NCBI GenBank assembly: GCA_020725805.1
Contig: DYEF01000016.1
Location: forward strand, 1-64,000
Source of the DNA: Bdellovibrio sp.
GTDB lineage: Bacteria; Myxococcota; SpSt-1050
Reading direction: 5' to 3'
Length of the DNA: 64,000 nt
Part shown: in pieces, positions 19,078 to 29,029 of the stretch
Layout of the letters: every line of letters begins with the position of its first letter
How positions within the stretch are numbered: the stretch's first letter is position 1
Position numbers and translations under genes: made by a program
Notes under the pieces: model-generated
Databases searched by the model: none
The model's input: the letters and a program-made list of their open reading frames with translations, nothing else
Told to the model about the DNA's origin: nothing

Positions 19078-22000
19078 TCATTCCAGAATACTGCAACCAC
19101 AACCTGAAGATTCTGCATCTCCGGGCATCTGTGTTGTATTCCCGTCCGGCTTATCGATTATTATACTTCCGTCCCTGCCGGCATCAGAAAGAGAAACGTC
19201 AGACTTTACATCAGTAAGAGAAGTGTCTGCTACAATATCAGTCGAGGCATCGATACCGGTATCCGTTGTGTCTTCTGTCCCCGCATCCGGTAACTGATTT
19301 ACTTCAAAGACTGCATTACAGCTCATATTTTTATTCATTTTCAGTTCGCAGGTAGTTTCAGAGTGACAATCCAGACAATCACCTTCCCATCCCACAAATA
19401 CTGAATTTAAACCCGGCTTTGCAGTAAGAATAACTTTGGTATTATAAACATATTTCTCACTACAATCACTTCCGCAATCAATACCAGATGGTTCACTCAC
19501 AACTGTTCCGCTCCCGCTTCCTGAAAGAGAGATGGACATACCATACAGATTTGAAAATATTACATCAACGCTGCAATCAGACTTGACAGGTCCAACCTCG
19601 TAGATATTTCCTGTCATAGAACCAACACAGCTTCCCGCCATATCACTTACATAGTATCCTTCTGCCGGAGTAATAGTGCAGACTGATTTTGAATTGTGAG
19701 GTACGGGATTCGGGTCACAGCTGACATTCCCTCCCTCTACAGGATCAACCGATGTCGAGATTGCATATTTGTTGAGAGTAAATGTAGCCTCTGCTGACTT
19801 TGCACTGTTCAGATTTTCAAAACTGCAGACCGCTATACTGGTATCATTTCCTGTCGATACACCATCACACACCGACCACTTTACAGTTGAACCTTCGTCT
19901 GATGTGGCAGAGAGAACTACATTTGAACCATAATCAAAATCTGCCGAACCTGAAGATAAGAACGGGTAAGCAAAAGAGATACCCTGCGGGTCAGAACTGA
20001 TACTACCGCTTCCGTCACCCTTTGCGGTTGCTGTTACCGAAAACTTATCCAGTAAGAAGTTAGCGATACAATTTATGTCCGAATTCATAGTTATATTACA
20101 GCTGTAATTCTTCTGACAGGAGGCACAGTCCCCGCCCCATCCGTCAAAAGACGAACCGATACCCGGAAAACTCCTAAGTTCTATGCTCGCAGCAGGGAGA
20201 AAATCGTATGAGCAGACAGTAGGACAATTAATATAATCAATATTACCGGAGACATTATAAGAGACCTTGCCGTTTCCGTTAATTGCAATATTCAGCTTAT
20301 ATCCTTTCAAAAAATACTGATAAATAAACTCTTCTATGTAAGAAGATGCGTTGCGATTTGCTCCTTTGACAAATCCCTTGAATTTTATATAACCTGTCTT
20401 ATTAACAGGGAGTTTACCGGTATTAAATTCCCATCCCGATGAAATCCTGCTTGCAAATCCTATAGATGTCCAGTTTGTCATATCAGGAGAATCTTCAACA
20501 ACCACATATTCCATTTTCGGCTTCGAACCGCCCCTCGTCCATTTTATTGTATCCTGATTTGATGAAAGTACAATACCCTGAACAGCATATACGTCGTTAT
20601 TGATTCTGGCTAAATACTTAATCGGGACTGTATCTATTACACTGAAAAGACCATCAATAAGTATCTTGCCATCCGGCTGAATGAGTATACCGTGTACAGT
20701 GTTGTTAATATCCAGACTAAATGACCCGATAACTCCTCCGCTCTTGTTTAATCTGGCAAGATTTTTAACTGGCTGCCCGCCTATGTTGGTGAACTCCCCG
20801 CCAACAATTATATCCTCATTTTCCTGAACGGAAACAGCAATCACATTACCATCAGGGTTAGGATTGAATGATGTATCCACACTTCCGTCGCTGTTTAATC
20901 TCGCAAGATATCTGATATTCGAGCCACCGATATTCGTAAAGTAACCTGCCACCAGTATCTTTCCGTCACTCTGAAGAGCAATCGATAAAATACTGCCATT
21001 CGGATTAGGCTTGAAACCTGTATCAACCGAACCATTGAAATTTACTCTTGCCAGCCTTGAAATTGAATTGTTACCTATCTGAGTAAATTCACCACCCAAA
21101 AGCACCTTATTGTCCGGCTGAACTGCTATTGAATTTACCCTGCCATTCGGATTAGGCTTGAACGCGAGAGGATACAGAGAACCATCCTGTAACAGAATCG
21201 CATATCTTGAGAGAGCCTCGCCCTTTATCTCAGTAAAATCACCACCAACTATTATATAATTTTCTTTGGTTATGGCTATTGCTAATACTTCGTTATTGGG
21301 GGATGGCTTGAAATTGAGGTCCAGACTGCCGTCTGGTTTATAACGGGCAAGATACTGATTTGAGGCACCACCCACATTTGTAAACAAACCACCAAGGTAG
21401 AGATAATAGTCTCTGTCAAAAGCAAGAGTATAAATCGAATCATTTATGATTACACTGGGCGCAGTATGCAATGTGCCGTTCGGATTCAGTATTGCCAGTT
21501 TGGTGCTGATGTTACTTCCAATATATGTAAAAGCCCCTCCGATTACAATCTTATCATCGGTTCTGACAGATATAGCACTAACAGTATTATTCGGACTTGG
21601 GTTAAAGCCCGTTTCCAGTGTCCCGTCGGAATACAGTCTTGCTACCTTCTGCTTCGTTACACCGTTTATATTGGTAAAATCACCACCTACTATAATCTTA
21701 CCATCTCTCTGTACTCCGAATGCAAAGACATTGCTGCTCGCACTAACAGGAAAACTGTTGTCATAACTACCTGACGGAGTCAACATTGCAAACCGAGATG
21801 CAGCCGTCTGACCTACTTTGCCAAATGTCCCGCCTATGAGTATCCTGCCATCAGAAAGAAGACTCAATGCATAAACGGAATTATCAACTGCCGGCAGGAA
21901 ACTGTCATCTATGGAGCCATTGGCATTTATTCTGGCAACCCGACCTGTTGAAAAATTTCCAACACCTGTAAAACTACCTCCTATGACAATCTTATCATCC

Positions 22001-22719
22001 ACCTGAACCTGAGCGGTATATATGTCGCCATAAACTGCAGGTTTGAAATTGTTATCGAGGGTCCCGTCAGTATTGAGCCTTGCTATTCTGCTGTATGAAA
22101 TACCGTTTATGGATGTGAAACTTCCGCATATAATAATCTTACCGTCAGACTGCTGACCGATTGCATATACAGTATTGCCGACATTCGGAGGATTGAATGT
22201 GGTATCGAGTGAACCGTCAGAATTGAGTCTGGCAATCCTTACTCTGGTTATACCGTTTACGTTAGAGAAATTACCGCCGATTAATATCTTCCCTCCGGTC
22301 TGGATATATATAGCCTGAACATCCTTATCGATTACCGGATTAAATGCTGTGTCAAGCGTGCCGTCTGAATTGAGCCTTGCAAGATACTTTCTCGAAACCC
22401 CTCCGACAGTCGTAAAATCACCGCCGATCAATATCTTCTTGTCGGATTGAACAGCAATTGCCCTTACAAAATTATCAGCAGACGGGTCAAAGGTGGTATC
22501 CAGAGTCCCGTCAGTATTAAGACGTGCCACATACTTCCTCGTAAGACCGTTTACATTCTGAAATGAACCTCCAATTACTATCTTTCCATCAATCTGAACG
22601 GAGATGCTGAATACCGAACCTGAACCAAGATATGCGTTAAATCCATCATCAACCGAAGCAGCATATACATTCATCGCCAGTAAAAGAAAGAATAAACAAA
22701 AACACACACAATTTCTCAT
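19078..22719 (-). CDS. Secreted delta-60 repeat protein with Cys-containing InlB/Flg_new-like repeats and a C-terminal SSGCGCSILE tail
   Basis: Signal peptide MRNCVCFCLFFLLLAMNVYA; 14 repeats of (D)GKI.IGG.F..(V/I)xG...YLARLN.DG(S/T)LD..F.P; GWGGDCASC and GWEGDCLDC repeats. Confidence 0.9.
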   Translation of the reverse strand: MRNCVCFCLFFLLLAMNVYAASVDDGFNAYLGSGSVFSISVQIDGKIVIGGSFQNVNGLTRKYVARLNTDGTLDTTFDPSADNFVRAIAVQSDKKILIGGDFTTVGGVSRKYLARLNSDGTLDTAFNPVIDKDVQAIYIQTGGKILIGGNFSNVNGITRVRIARLNSDGSLDTTFNPPNVGNTVYAIGQQSDGKIIICGSFTSINGISYSRIARLNTDGTLDNNFKPAVYGDIYTAQVQVDDKIVIGGSFTGVGNFSTGRVARINANGSIDDSFLPAVDNSVYALSLLSDGRILIGGTFGKVGQTAASRFAMLTPSGSYDNSFPVSASSNVFAFGVQRDGKIIVGGDFTNINGVTKQKVARLYSDGTLETGFNPSPNNTVSAISVRTDDKIVIGGAFTYIGSNISTKLAILNPNGTLHTAPSVIINDSIYTLAFDRDYYLYLGGLFTNVGGASNQYLARYKPDGSLDLNFKPSPNNEVLAIAITKENYIIVGGDFTEIKGEALSRYAILLQDGSLYPLAFKPNPNGRVNSIAVQPDNKVLLGGEFTQIGNNSISRLARVNFNGSVDTGFKPNPNGSILSIALQSDGKILVAGYFTNIGGSNIRYLARLNSDGSVDTSFNPNPDGNVIAVSVQENEDIIVGGEFTNIGGQPVKNLARLNKSGGVIGSFSLDINNTVHGILIQPDGKILIDGLFSVIDTVPIKYLARINNDVYAVQGIVLSSNQDTIKWTRGGSKPKMEYVVVEDSPDMTNWTSIGFASRISSGWEFNTGKLPVNKTGYIKFKGFVKGANRNASSYIEEFIYQYFLKGYKLNIAINGNGKVSYNVSGNIDYINCPTVCSYDFLPAASIELRSFPGIGSSFDGWGGDCASCQKNYSCNITMNSDINCIANFLLDKFSVTATAKGDGSGSISSDPQGISFAYPFLSSGSADFDYGSNVVLSATSDEGSTVKWSVCDGVSTGNDTSIAVCSFENLNSAKSAEATFTLNKYAISTSVDPVEGGNVSCDPNPVPHNSKSVCTITPAEGYYVSDMAGSCVGSMTGNIYEVGPVKSDCSVDVIFSNLYGMSISLSGSGSGTVVSEPSGIDCGSDCSEKYVYNTKVILTAKPGLNSVFVGWEGDCLDCHSETTCELKMNKNMSCNAVFEVNQLPDAGTEDTTDTGIDASTDIVADTSLTDVKSDVSLSDAGRDGSIIIDKPDGNTTQMPGDAESSGCGCSILE
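20580..22660 (-). repeat. Coding repeat array: 14 delta-60-type units of about 48-51 codons
   Basis: GGSF/GGDF/GGNF... counted 14 times in the translation. Confidence 0.85.
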
Positions 22720-22920
22720 AAATCCTCCTGAGTACTTTTTACTTGTAAAATATGTCCACCAAATTTAATTAATCTTATAAGGGATTAAATTAAACGCTGG
22801 ACAATCCCACAACTATTGATATTACAATGTAATCGGATTTTGTCAAACAGATTTGACTTTTATTTATTGAAATTGACCCAATTATCATATAGAAGATGAT
22901 TTGACCAAAAGGAGATATCT

Positions 22921-24480
22921 ATGTCCCAAAGAGAGCTCTGGGCGACCAGAATAGGACTGATTCTTGCAATGGCCGGAAATGCCGTCGGTATGGGGAATTT
23001 TTTAAGATTCCCTGCACAGGCCGCAAAGAACGGGGGCGGCGCATTCATAATACCGTACTTCATAGCACTTATCCTTATGGGCGTTCCACTTATGTGGCTC
23101 GAATGGAGTATGGGGAAGATCGGAGCCAGAGAGAAGAGACATACAACTATATCTATATTTGAAGTCCTGTGGAAGAATCCCATCTCAAAATATCTGGGTT
23201 CGATCGGAGTATCCCTTACAATGATGTTTGTCGTTTATTATATGGTGATTGAGTCGTGGACACTGATGTATACATTCTTCTCTATCAAAGGTTCTTTTAT
23301 GAATGTCGGCTCAATAGAGAATATGCGCAATTTTCTATATCAGTTTCAGGGAGTCGAGAGCGGGGAATTCTTCTCATCAGACCTCACTATGCTTCTTGGC
23401 TGGATAATCATTGTGGCTATAAATGTTTATATCCTCTACAGGGGTGTTTCACAGGGGATAGAAAAACTCGCATATATTGCTATGCCACTTCTGATTCTCT
23501 TTGCAATCATTCTCGTGATAAGGGTCTTTACACTCGGAACTCCGGACCCAAGCGTTCCGGAAAATTCGGTTCAATCGGGACTTGCATGGCTCTACAATCC
23601 CGACTTTTCGAAACTCGCCTTCTTCTCGGTCTGGCTTGCAGCGGCAGGGCAGATATTCTACACACTCTCAATCGGTCAGGGTACAGTTCAGACCTATGCC
23701 TCCTATGCACCGGAAAAACAGGACGTGGCACTGACAGGACTTACCACAGCCTCGACAAATGAATTCTGTGAAGTAGTACTCGGTGGTTCAATAGCCATAC
23801 CGGTAGCCGTAGCATATTTCGGGATTCAGACCACGATGCTGATCGCACAGAAAGGGAGTTTCGACATAGGTTTCGTGGCTATGCCCATAATCTTTACAAA
23901 AATACCCCTCGGGGCATTATTCGGGGCGATATGGTTTCTGCTGCTCTTCTTTGCAGGGCTTACAAGCAGTGTCGCACTTACCTCTCCATTTATAGCGTTT
24001 CTGCGGGAAAAATTCGGTCTGAACCGCACAAAGGCCGTCCTGCTTACAGGAATAATACTCTTTCTATTCGGACTTCCGAATGCCCTTTTCATAAAGTTCG
24101 GCTATCTCGACCAGTATGACTTCTGGATAGGGACCGTCGCACTTGTCGTTTTTGCACTAATCGAGGTTATCGTCTATGCATGGATTTACGGAGGTGAGAA
24201 GATGTGGGAAGAACTGACCGGCAACGCAGATATCAGGATACCCAGAATATTCTATTACGTCATAAAATACATAGTGCCTTTGTATCTGATTATTTTACTT
24301 TCGGGCTGGCTCTATCAGGACCTCTCATCTGACAAATCAGAGATTCTGCTGAAAGGGATTGAGGAAGAAAAGATTCCCTATATCTGGCTTGCGAGAATCT
24401 CCCTTATATCTTTCTTCCTCTTTGTTGCTGTCCTAATTAAAATTCCATTTAGAAAGAAGGAGGAGGCAAATGAAGCTTAA
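22921..24480 (+). CDS. Neurotransmitter:sodium symporter (NSS/SNF) family transporter
   Basis: WATRIGLILAMAGNAVGMGNFLRFPAQAAKNGGGAFIIPYF; ASTNEFCEVVLGGSIAIPVA. Confidence 0.93.
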   Translation: MSQRELWATRIGLILAMAGNAVGMGNFLRFPAQAAKNGGGAFIIPYFIALILMGVPLMWLEWSMGKIGAREKRHTTISIFEVLWKNPISKYLGSIGVSLTMMFVVYYMVIESWTLMYTFFSIKGSFMNVGSIENMRNFLYQFQGVESGEFFSSDLTMLLGWIIIVAINVYILYRGVSQGIEKLAYIAMPLLILFAIILVIRVFTLGTPDPSVPENSVQSGLAWLYNPDFSKLAFFSVWLAAAGQIFYTLSIGQGTVQTYASYAPEKQDVALTGLTTASTNEFCEVVLGGSIAIPVAVAYFGIQTTMLIAQKGSFDIGFVAMPIIFTKIPLGALFGAIWFLLLFFAGLTSSVALTSPFIAFLREKFGLNRTKAVLLTGIILFLFGLPNALFIKFGYLDQYDFWIGTVALVVFALIEVIVYAWIYGGEKMWEELTGNADIRIPRIFYYVIKYIVPLYLIILLSGWLYQDLSSDKSEILLKGIEEEKIPYIWLARISLISFFLFVAVLIKIPFRKKEEANEA

Positions 24481-24577
24481 CATATACGGACTTATTATTA
24501 TGATATCGAGCTGGACCCTCATCACAGGCATTTTCGTTTACTGCTATTATAAGGTGCTCAAAACAGAGAAAAAGTAG
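24470..24577 (+). CDS. 35-aa single-TM MetS-like small subunit of NSS transporter (absent from ORF track)
   Basis: MKLNIYGLIIMISSWTLITGIFVYCYYKVLKTEKK*; starts inside the symporter 3' end, RBS aggagg. Confidence 0.7.
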   Translation: MKLNIYGLIIMISSWTLITGIFVYCYYKVLKTEKK

Positions 24578-24665
24578 AGAATCAGTTTCATTTCACAGGT
24601 CTTTTTAATTATAAAAGCCGAATTTATTTATTGCCAAATTTCAGCTAAATGTTTATATATCCATT

Positions 24666-25757
24666 ATGCCTTCTTTTATGACAGAATATATTAATGATGC
24701 CTTTGTACTGAAAATCTGTATCGGTTGCATAATTCTTCAGATTACTCTGATATTTATCCTCTTTCTTTTTTACCTGAAGAATATGTTCTCCCGCCTTCTG
24801 AAACAATACGTGCTTGAAAAATATGAGTATTATATTATGGAGGCCGCACTCGGTAAAGTAGACAAGACATCTCCCCTGTTTCGGACCGCACCATTTATTA
24901 GGAAAATTTTGAGGATAATAATCATAAACAAAATAATGTCAGTTGGCGGCGACGCCCGCAAGGGGCTCATTGAACTATACAAGGATTTGGGTTTCGACAG
25001 ATATGACGAGAAGTTGCTCCGCTCCCGGAAATGGTATCACCGTCTCAGTGCAGTCACATCACTGACAATAACAAAATCCGAAATATTAAAAAATTCAGCC
25101 TGCTTGATCCTGAAAGACAGAAATCTCTCTGTCAGGGTCTCGGTAATCAAGGCAATATCTGTACTGAATCTGAAAGAAAATATCAGTGAAATAATAAAGT
25201 GTATGGAGACCCTACCTGACTGGGTAAATGAGAGAATAATACCGCTTCTTATGAGAATCGAAAAAATCCCCTATGATGAAGTAATGAAGATATTCAACAG
25301 CAGCCCGGCCCGTGTAAAAAGATACATTGCACCGCTGCTCTTTGATACAGACAGGGAGCAGGCACTATGGGACCTTACCAATAATTTTAATGAATATGAC
25401 TTTGAGACCCAGATATCCATTGTAAAATCGATATACAAAATCGACAGTATTGATAAAATTATTGGGTTTGCCGAGACAATAATGAATTCGGACAAATGGG
25501 AGCTTAAATCACAACTGACAAAATCACTCGGTATGATTAAGGATGAAAAGGCGCTACCTTTCCTTATCAAAGGTCTCGATGACAAAAACTGGTTCGTCAG
25601 ATATAACTCGGCTGTTTCCATAGCTTCGTTCGGGGAGAAGGGACTGGAAATGCTTGCCGAATTTGCCGGGTCAAAATCAGGGTTCAAATCGGATATATCA
25701 AAATACATCCTCGACCTCTCCAGATACGGTTTTCTGAATGAGGAGATGCGGGTATGA
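24666..25757 (+). CDS. Membrane-anchored HEAT-repeat protein
   Basis: N-terminal TM; repeated SARVSVIKAI/ EKALPFLIKGLDDKNWFVRYNSAVSIASFG type helices. Confidence 0.65.
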   Translation: MPSFMTEYINDAFVLKICIGCIILQITLIFILFLFYLKNMFSRLLKQYVLEKYEYYIMEAALGKVDKTSPLFRTAPFIRKILRIIIINKIMSVGGDARKGLIELYKDLGFDRYDEKLLRSRKWYHRLSAVTSLTITKSEILKNSACLILKDRNLSVRVSVIKAISVLNLKENISEIIKCMETLPDWVNERIIPLLMRIEKIPYDEVMKIFNSSPARVKRYIAPLLFDTDREQALWDLTNNFNEYDFETQISIVKSIYKIDSIDKIIGFAETIMNSDKWELKSQLTKSLGMIKDEKALPFLIKGLDDKNWFVRYNSAVSIASFGEKGLEMLAEFAGSKSGFKSDISKYILDLSRYGFLNEEMRV

Positions 25758-26956
25758 CTACGGTTCTTCTGCTCTCCTCGCTTGTAATACTTGCTTCGGC
25801 ACTCTACTATGTCGTCCGGGCTCTCATTGGCGCTGTAGCGAGCATCTTTGAATCCTCGAGGGAGATATTCGAAAGCGAGGCAGAGAAACTACTTCTCTCA
25901 AATGTAAAAATCCCCGTAAGCATAATCATCCCTCCGGTCGAAAAATACGAAACCCTGAAAAAGATTGCGGAATCTGCCCTCGATATAAATCACCCTATGT
26001 TTCAGGTCATTGTAGCCCTCAGAAAGGATTGTCCATATCTGAACAGACTGATATCCGATTTTTCGCTCGTAAAACTCGATGCCGTTTACAGGATGATATT
26101 AAAATCAGCCTCTGTACAGGGCAGCTACAGAAGTACCAGAGACAGGAAACTTACCGTAATTCTGACTGACTCCGGTGATACAGCAATGGTTATCAATACC
26201 GCTGTCGACGTCTCCTCATATCCGTTCATATGCCTCCTTTCGGACGAATATATCCCTTCCAGAGAACTTCTGCTGCTTCTCGAACCTCCTGTCATTTCAA
26301 ACGAAATGATAAACTTCGGGTCGGTATGTTCATCTGCCTCAGGCGAAGGGATGAAGGTTTCACAATACTATATCAGAAGCATCTACTCATATTCCAACCT
26401 CCTTTCTATCTCCATCCCCTCTGATTTTGCAATACTTCTGAAGAAGAAATTCATCACAGACAAAAGGGGAATGAAGGGTAAAGAATCGCTCCCCGGATTC
26501 ATAAGGCGGATGATAAATGAAGGGCTCAGACTGAAATACGTGCCCGAGGCCGGCACCTCTGCCGAAAAGGGCGGAATATTTCTGAGTTTTCTGATAAATC
26601 ATCTCAGAAAAATCATCTGTGATCTGAGACTCTCCTCCCTTGCCGTTATTATCAACGATATATATTATCTTGCTTTCACTGCACTCAACGTCATCCTTTT
26701 CTATCAGTTGTTTTCAAGGACAGACTACGGAATTCAGTTGTTTATACCGATACTTCTGGTCTTTGTCATTACACCCCTTAAGGATATAGCGATACTCCTC
26801 AACGAAAACTTCATCGGGAAGAAGACGGATAATCCATATATCATAAAAGCAATATTTCTTTCACTCTTCAAGCAGTTCGGAATAGAACAGCTGATAGCAA
26901 TCGTATTTCTCTTTTTCAGCCTTAAGAGATTTTTTTCACCCGGGAGCCGAAGATGA
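25754..26956 (+). CDS. Membrane GT2-like protein with degenerate catalytic motifs
   Basis: VSIIIPPVEKYETLKKIAESALDINHPMFQVIVALR, LTVILTDSGDTAMVINTAVDVSSYPFICLLSDEYI aligned by eye to GT2; C-terminal TM helices. Confidence 0.6.
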   Translation: MTTVLLLSSLVILASALYYVVRALIGAVASIFESSREIFESEAEKLLLSNVKIPVSIIIPPVEKYETLKKIAESALDINHPMFQVIVALRKDCPYLNRLISDFSLVKLDAVYRMILKSASVQGSYRSTRDRKLTVILTDSGDTAMVINTAVDVSSYPFICLLSDEYIPSRELLLLLEPPVISNEMINFGSVCSSASGEGMKVSQYYIRSIYSYSNLLSISIPSDFAILLKKKFITDKRGMKGKESLPGFIRRMINEGLRLKYVPEAGTSAEKGGIFLSFLINHLRKIICDLRLSSLAVIINDIYYLAFTALNVILFYQLFSRTDYGIQLFIPILLVFVITPLKDIAILLNENFIGKKTDNPYIIKAIFLSLFKQFGIEQLIAIVFLFFSLKRFFSPGSRR

Positions 26957-27678
26957 TACATATTTTTCTTGTCTTGATTGCAATTATGCCGGCAGACCAA
27001 ATAAACCAAAAGGATACGGATGCACTCTCTCTCTGTGAAAAGGGAGATATTGGCAAATGTGCAGAGCAGATAAAAACATTATATAACAAAGGGAAGACCG
27101 GCGAGGCATTCTTACTGGCAAAAAAGTACTGCAGTGACAAAGCAGTGGATGTATGTATCGCCGGTGCAACAATAGCATCATTTACTCAAAAATATAATGA
27201 GTGTGCAGAACTGCTCGGAAAGAGATGTACAGAGAAGCAGCCCGTTGCCTGTGCCGTTCTCTCGGACTGCCTTTTTGAACTCGGGAAGACAGAAGAGTCC
27301 TTAAAGCCCGCAAAGATTGCCTGCGAAAACAGCGTCTATGATGCCTGCTCGACGGTCTCCGCATATTACCTGAATAAGAATCTGAAAGGTGAATCAATCA
27401 TCTGGGCAAAGAAGGGCTGTGACGGCGGTTCGTCGATGTCCTGCGGTGCCCTGTCCGCTCTCTATATCTCCGACGGGGAGTATAAAGAGGCATTCGATTT
27501 TGCCAAAAAGGGTTGTGAACTGAATGACCGGAATGCCTGCAAGGCTGCTGGGGTCTGCTGCACAAAACTGAAATACGGCTGCGAGAGTGAATACTATGAA
27601 AAATGCTGCAGACTCAATGACAAAGACTGCTGTATGATGGCAAACAAGAATAAGGCTCTTAAATCCAAAGAACACTAA
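26953..27678 (+). CDS. Secreted Cys-rich Sel1-like/Hcp-like repeat protein
   Basis: WAKKGCDGGSSMSCGALSALYISDGEYKEAFDFAKKGCELNDRNACKAAGVCC. Confidence 0.7.
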   Translation: MIHIFLVLIAIMPADQINQKDTDALSLCEKGDIGKCAEQIKTLYNKGKTGEAFLLAKKYCSDKAVDVCIAGATIASFTQKYNECAELLGKRCTEKQPVACAVLSDCLFELGKTEESLKPAKIACENSVYDACSTVSAYYLNKNLKGESIIWAKKGCDGGSSMSCGALSALYISDGEYKEAFDFAKKGCELNDRNACKAAGVCCTKLKYGCESEYYEKCCRLNDKDCCMMANKNKALKSKEH

Positions 27679-27767
27679 GGCAGAAAGATTATGAAAAATT
27701 TAGATAGACAGAACTCAAATATTCAGGTATTTTTACTGTTTCATATGATGCAGGATGTCCGGCTGTA

Positions 27768-29027
27768 ATGTTTAAGGAATTATCAAGAGACATAAGAAAT
27801 ACCCTTCTGCCGGTTGTTGCCATTCTGGCAGGTTCGTTACTGCTGCTTTCAGGGTATCACCTTCAGGCAGAAGATATAAATGCCGGTCACCAGAATTTAA
27901 GCAATGAAGCTGTAGCAGAAAACAAGGTCGACTCAATCAATCCGGAAGAGACGGAAGAATCGGAAGATACTGACGAGGAAGAAGAAGGGGAAGAGGAGAC
28001 AATAGAGCCGTCGGTTCATACGGATAAGTATCTCTACAGTACAGACATATCAGATGAGACACTCAAAAAATTATTTGCTGAAAACCCGAAGGCACTTGGT
28101 TCAATCTCGGTCGGTTTTGCAAACTTAGGAAGACTTATCAACGGAGTCAGATTTCCTGAGGGTGATGCGTGGGTCGTGGTAAATCCCCCGAAATCATACG
28201 GCACTCAGGAGGTTGTCGATTATCTGATAACTGCGGCAAAGACAGTAAAGGAGAAATTTCCCGACGCACCGCCCCTCCGCATCAACGACCTGAGCGCTGA
28301 AAAGGGAGGATACATAAGACCTCACAAGAGTCATCAGAACGGCAGGGACGTCGACATAGGATTTTACTATATCTACGACAGCAAGAATCCCAAGGCAAAG
28401 ACCTTTGATGTAGCCAAAAACTGGGAGTTTATCAAAGCAATCATTACAAAGACCGATGTACAGGTGATTCTCGTCGACAGAAGGATCCAGAAGCAGCTCT
28501 ATGAATATGCAAAGAGCACTGGCGAGAATGAGGACTGGCTCAATTCTGTATTCAAATCAGGCGAGCACGCACTTATAAAGCACGCACGCAGACACCGCGG
28601 ACACTTTCATATCAGGTTTTACAGCCCCCGCGCGCAGGAATTAGGCAAGCGTATTCATCCGATACTGGATAAAGCCAAGGAGGAAGAACGAATTGCCATC
28701 CACAAAGTAAAGAAGGGAGAATGTATCGGAAAGATCGCGATGAAATACAATAGTTCAGTCACCCTTATCAAACGTGCAAATCACCTAAAATCAAATAATA
28801 TCAGAGCCGGAATGACACTCTTTGTCCCGCTGCTTGGTCCCTGCCATAACTGTCCTGAGCCTCCGGATGTCATAGTCCCGAAAAGGAGGCTCCCTGAGGA
28901 CTTTGCAGGCAAGGAGAACATAATCGCAGATGAGACAAAAAACGGAGTAGTACCCATCAATTACTACTTTAATCTCTACCCTTTTACCCGGATAAACAGT
29001 TTCTGGCTCAAACTTGATAAATATTAA
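27768..29027 (+). CDS. MepA-like (M74) murein endopeptidase with C-terminal LysM
   Basis: HKSHQNGRDVDIGFYYI, HRGHFHIRFY; LysM IHKVKKGECIGKIAMKYNSSVTLIKRANHLKSNNIRAGMTLFVP. Confidence 0.88.
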   Translation: MFKELSRDIRNTLLPVVAILAGSLLLLSGYHLQAEDINAGHQNLSNEAVAENKVDSINPEETEESEDTDEEEEGEEETIEPSVHTDKYLYSTDISDETLKKLFAENPKALGSISVGFANLGRLINGVRFPEGDAWVVVNPPKSYGTQEVVDYLITAAKTVKEKFPDAPPLRINDLSAEKGGYIRPHKSHQNGRDVDIGFYYIYDSKNPKAKTFDVAKNWEFIKAIITKTDVQVILVDRRIQKQLYEYAKSTGENEDWLNSVFKSGEHALIKHARRHRGHFHIRFYSPRAQELGKRIHPILDKAKEEERIAIHKVKKGECIGKIAMKYNSSVTLIKRANHLKSNNIRAGMTLFVPLLGPCHNCPEPPDVIVPKRRLPEDFAGKENIIADETKNGVVPINYYFNLYPFTRINSFWLKLDKY

Positions 29028-29029
29028 TA

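Noticed and set aside
20580-22660. Regularly spaced DNA repeats suggestive of a CRISPR-like array
   Set aside because: Repeats are in-frame coding delta-60 units on the minus strand, not short identical direct repeats with unique spacers
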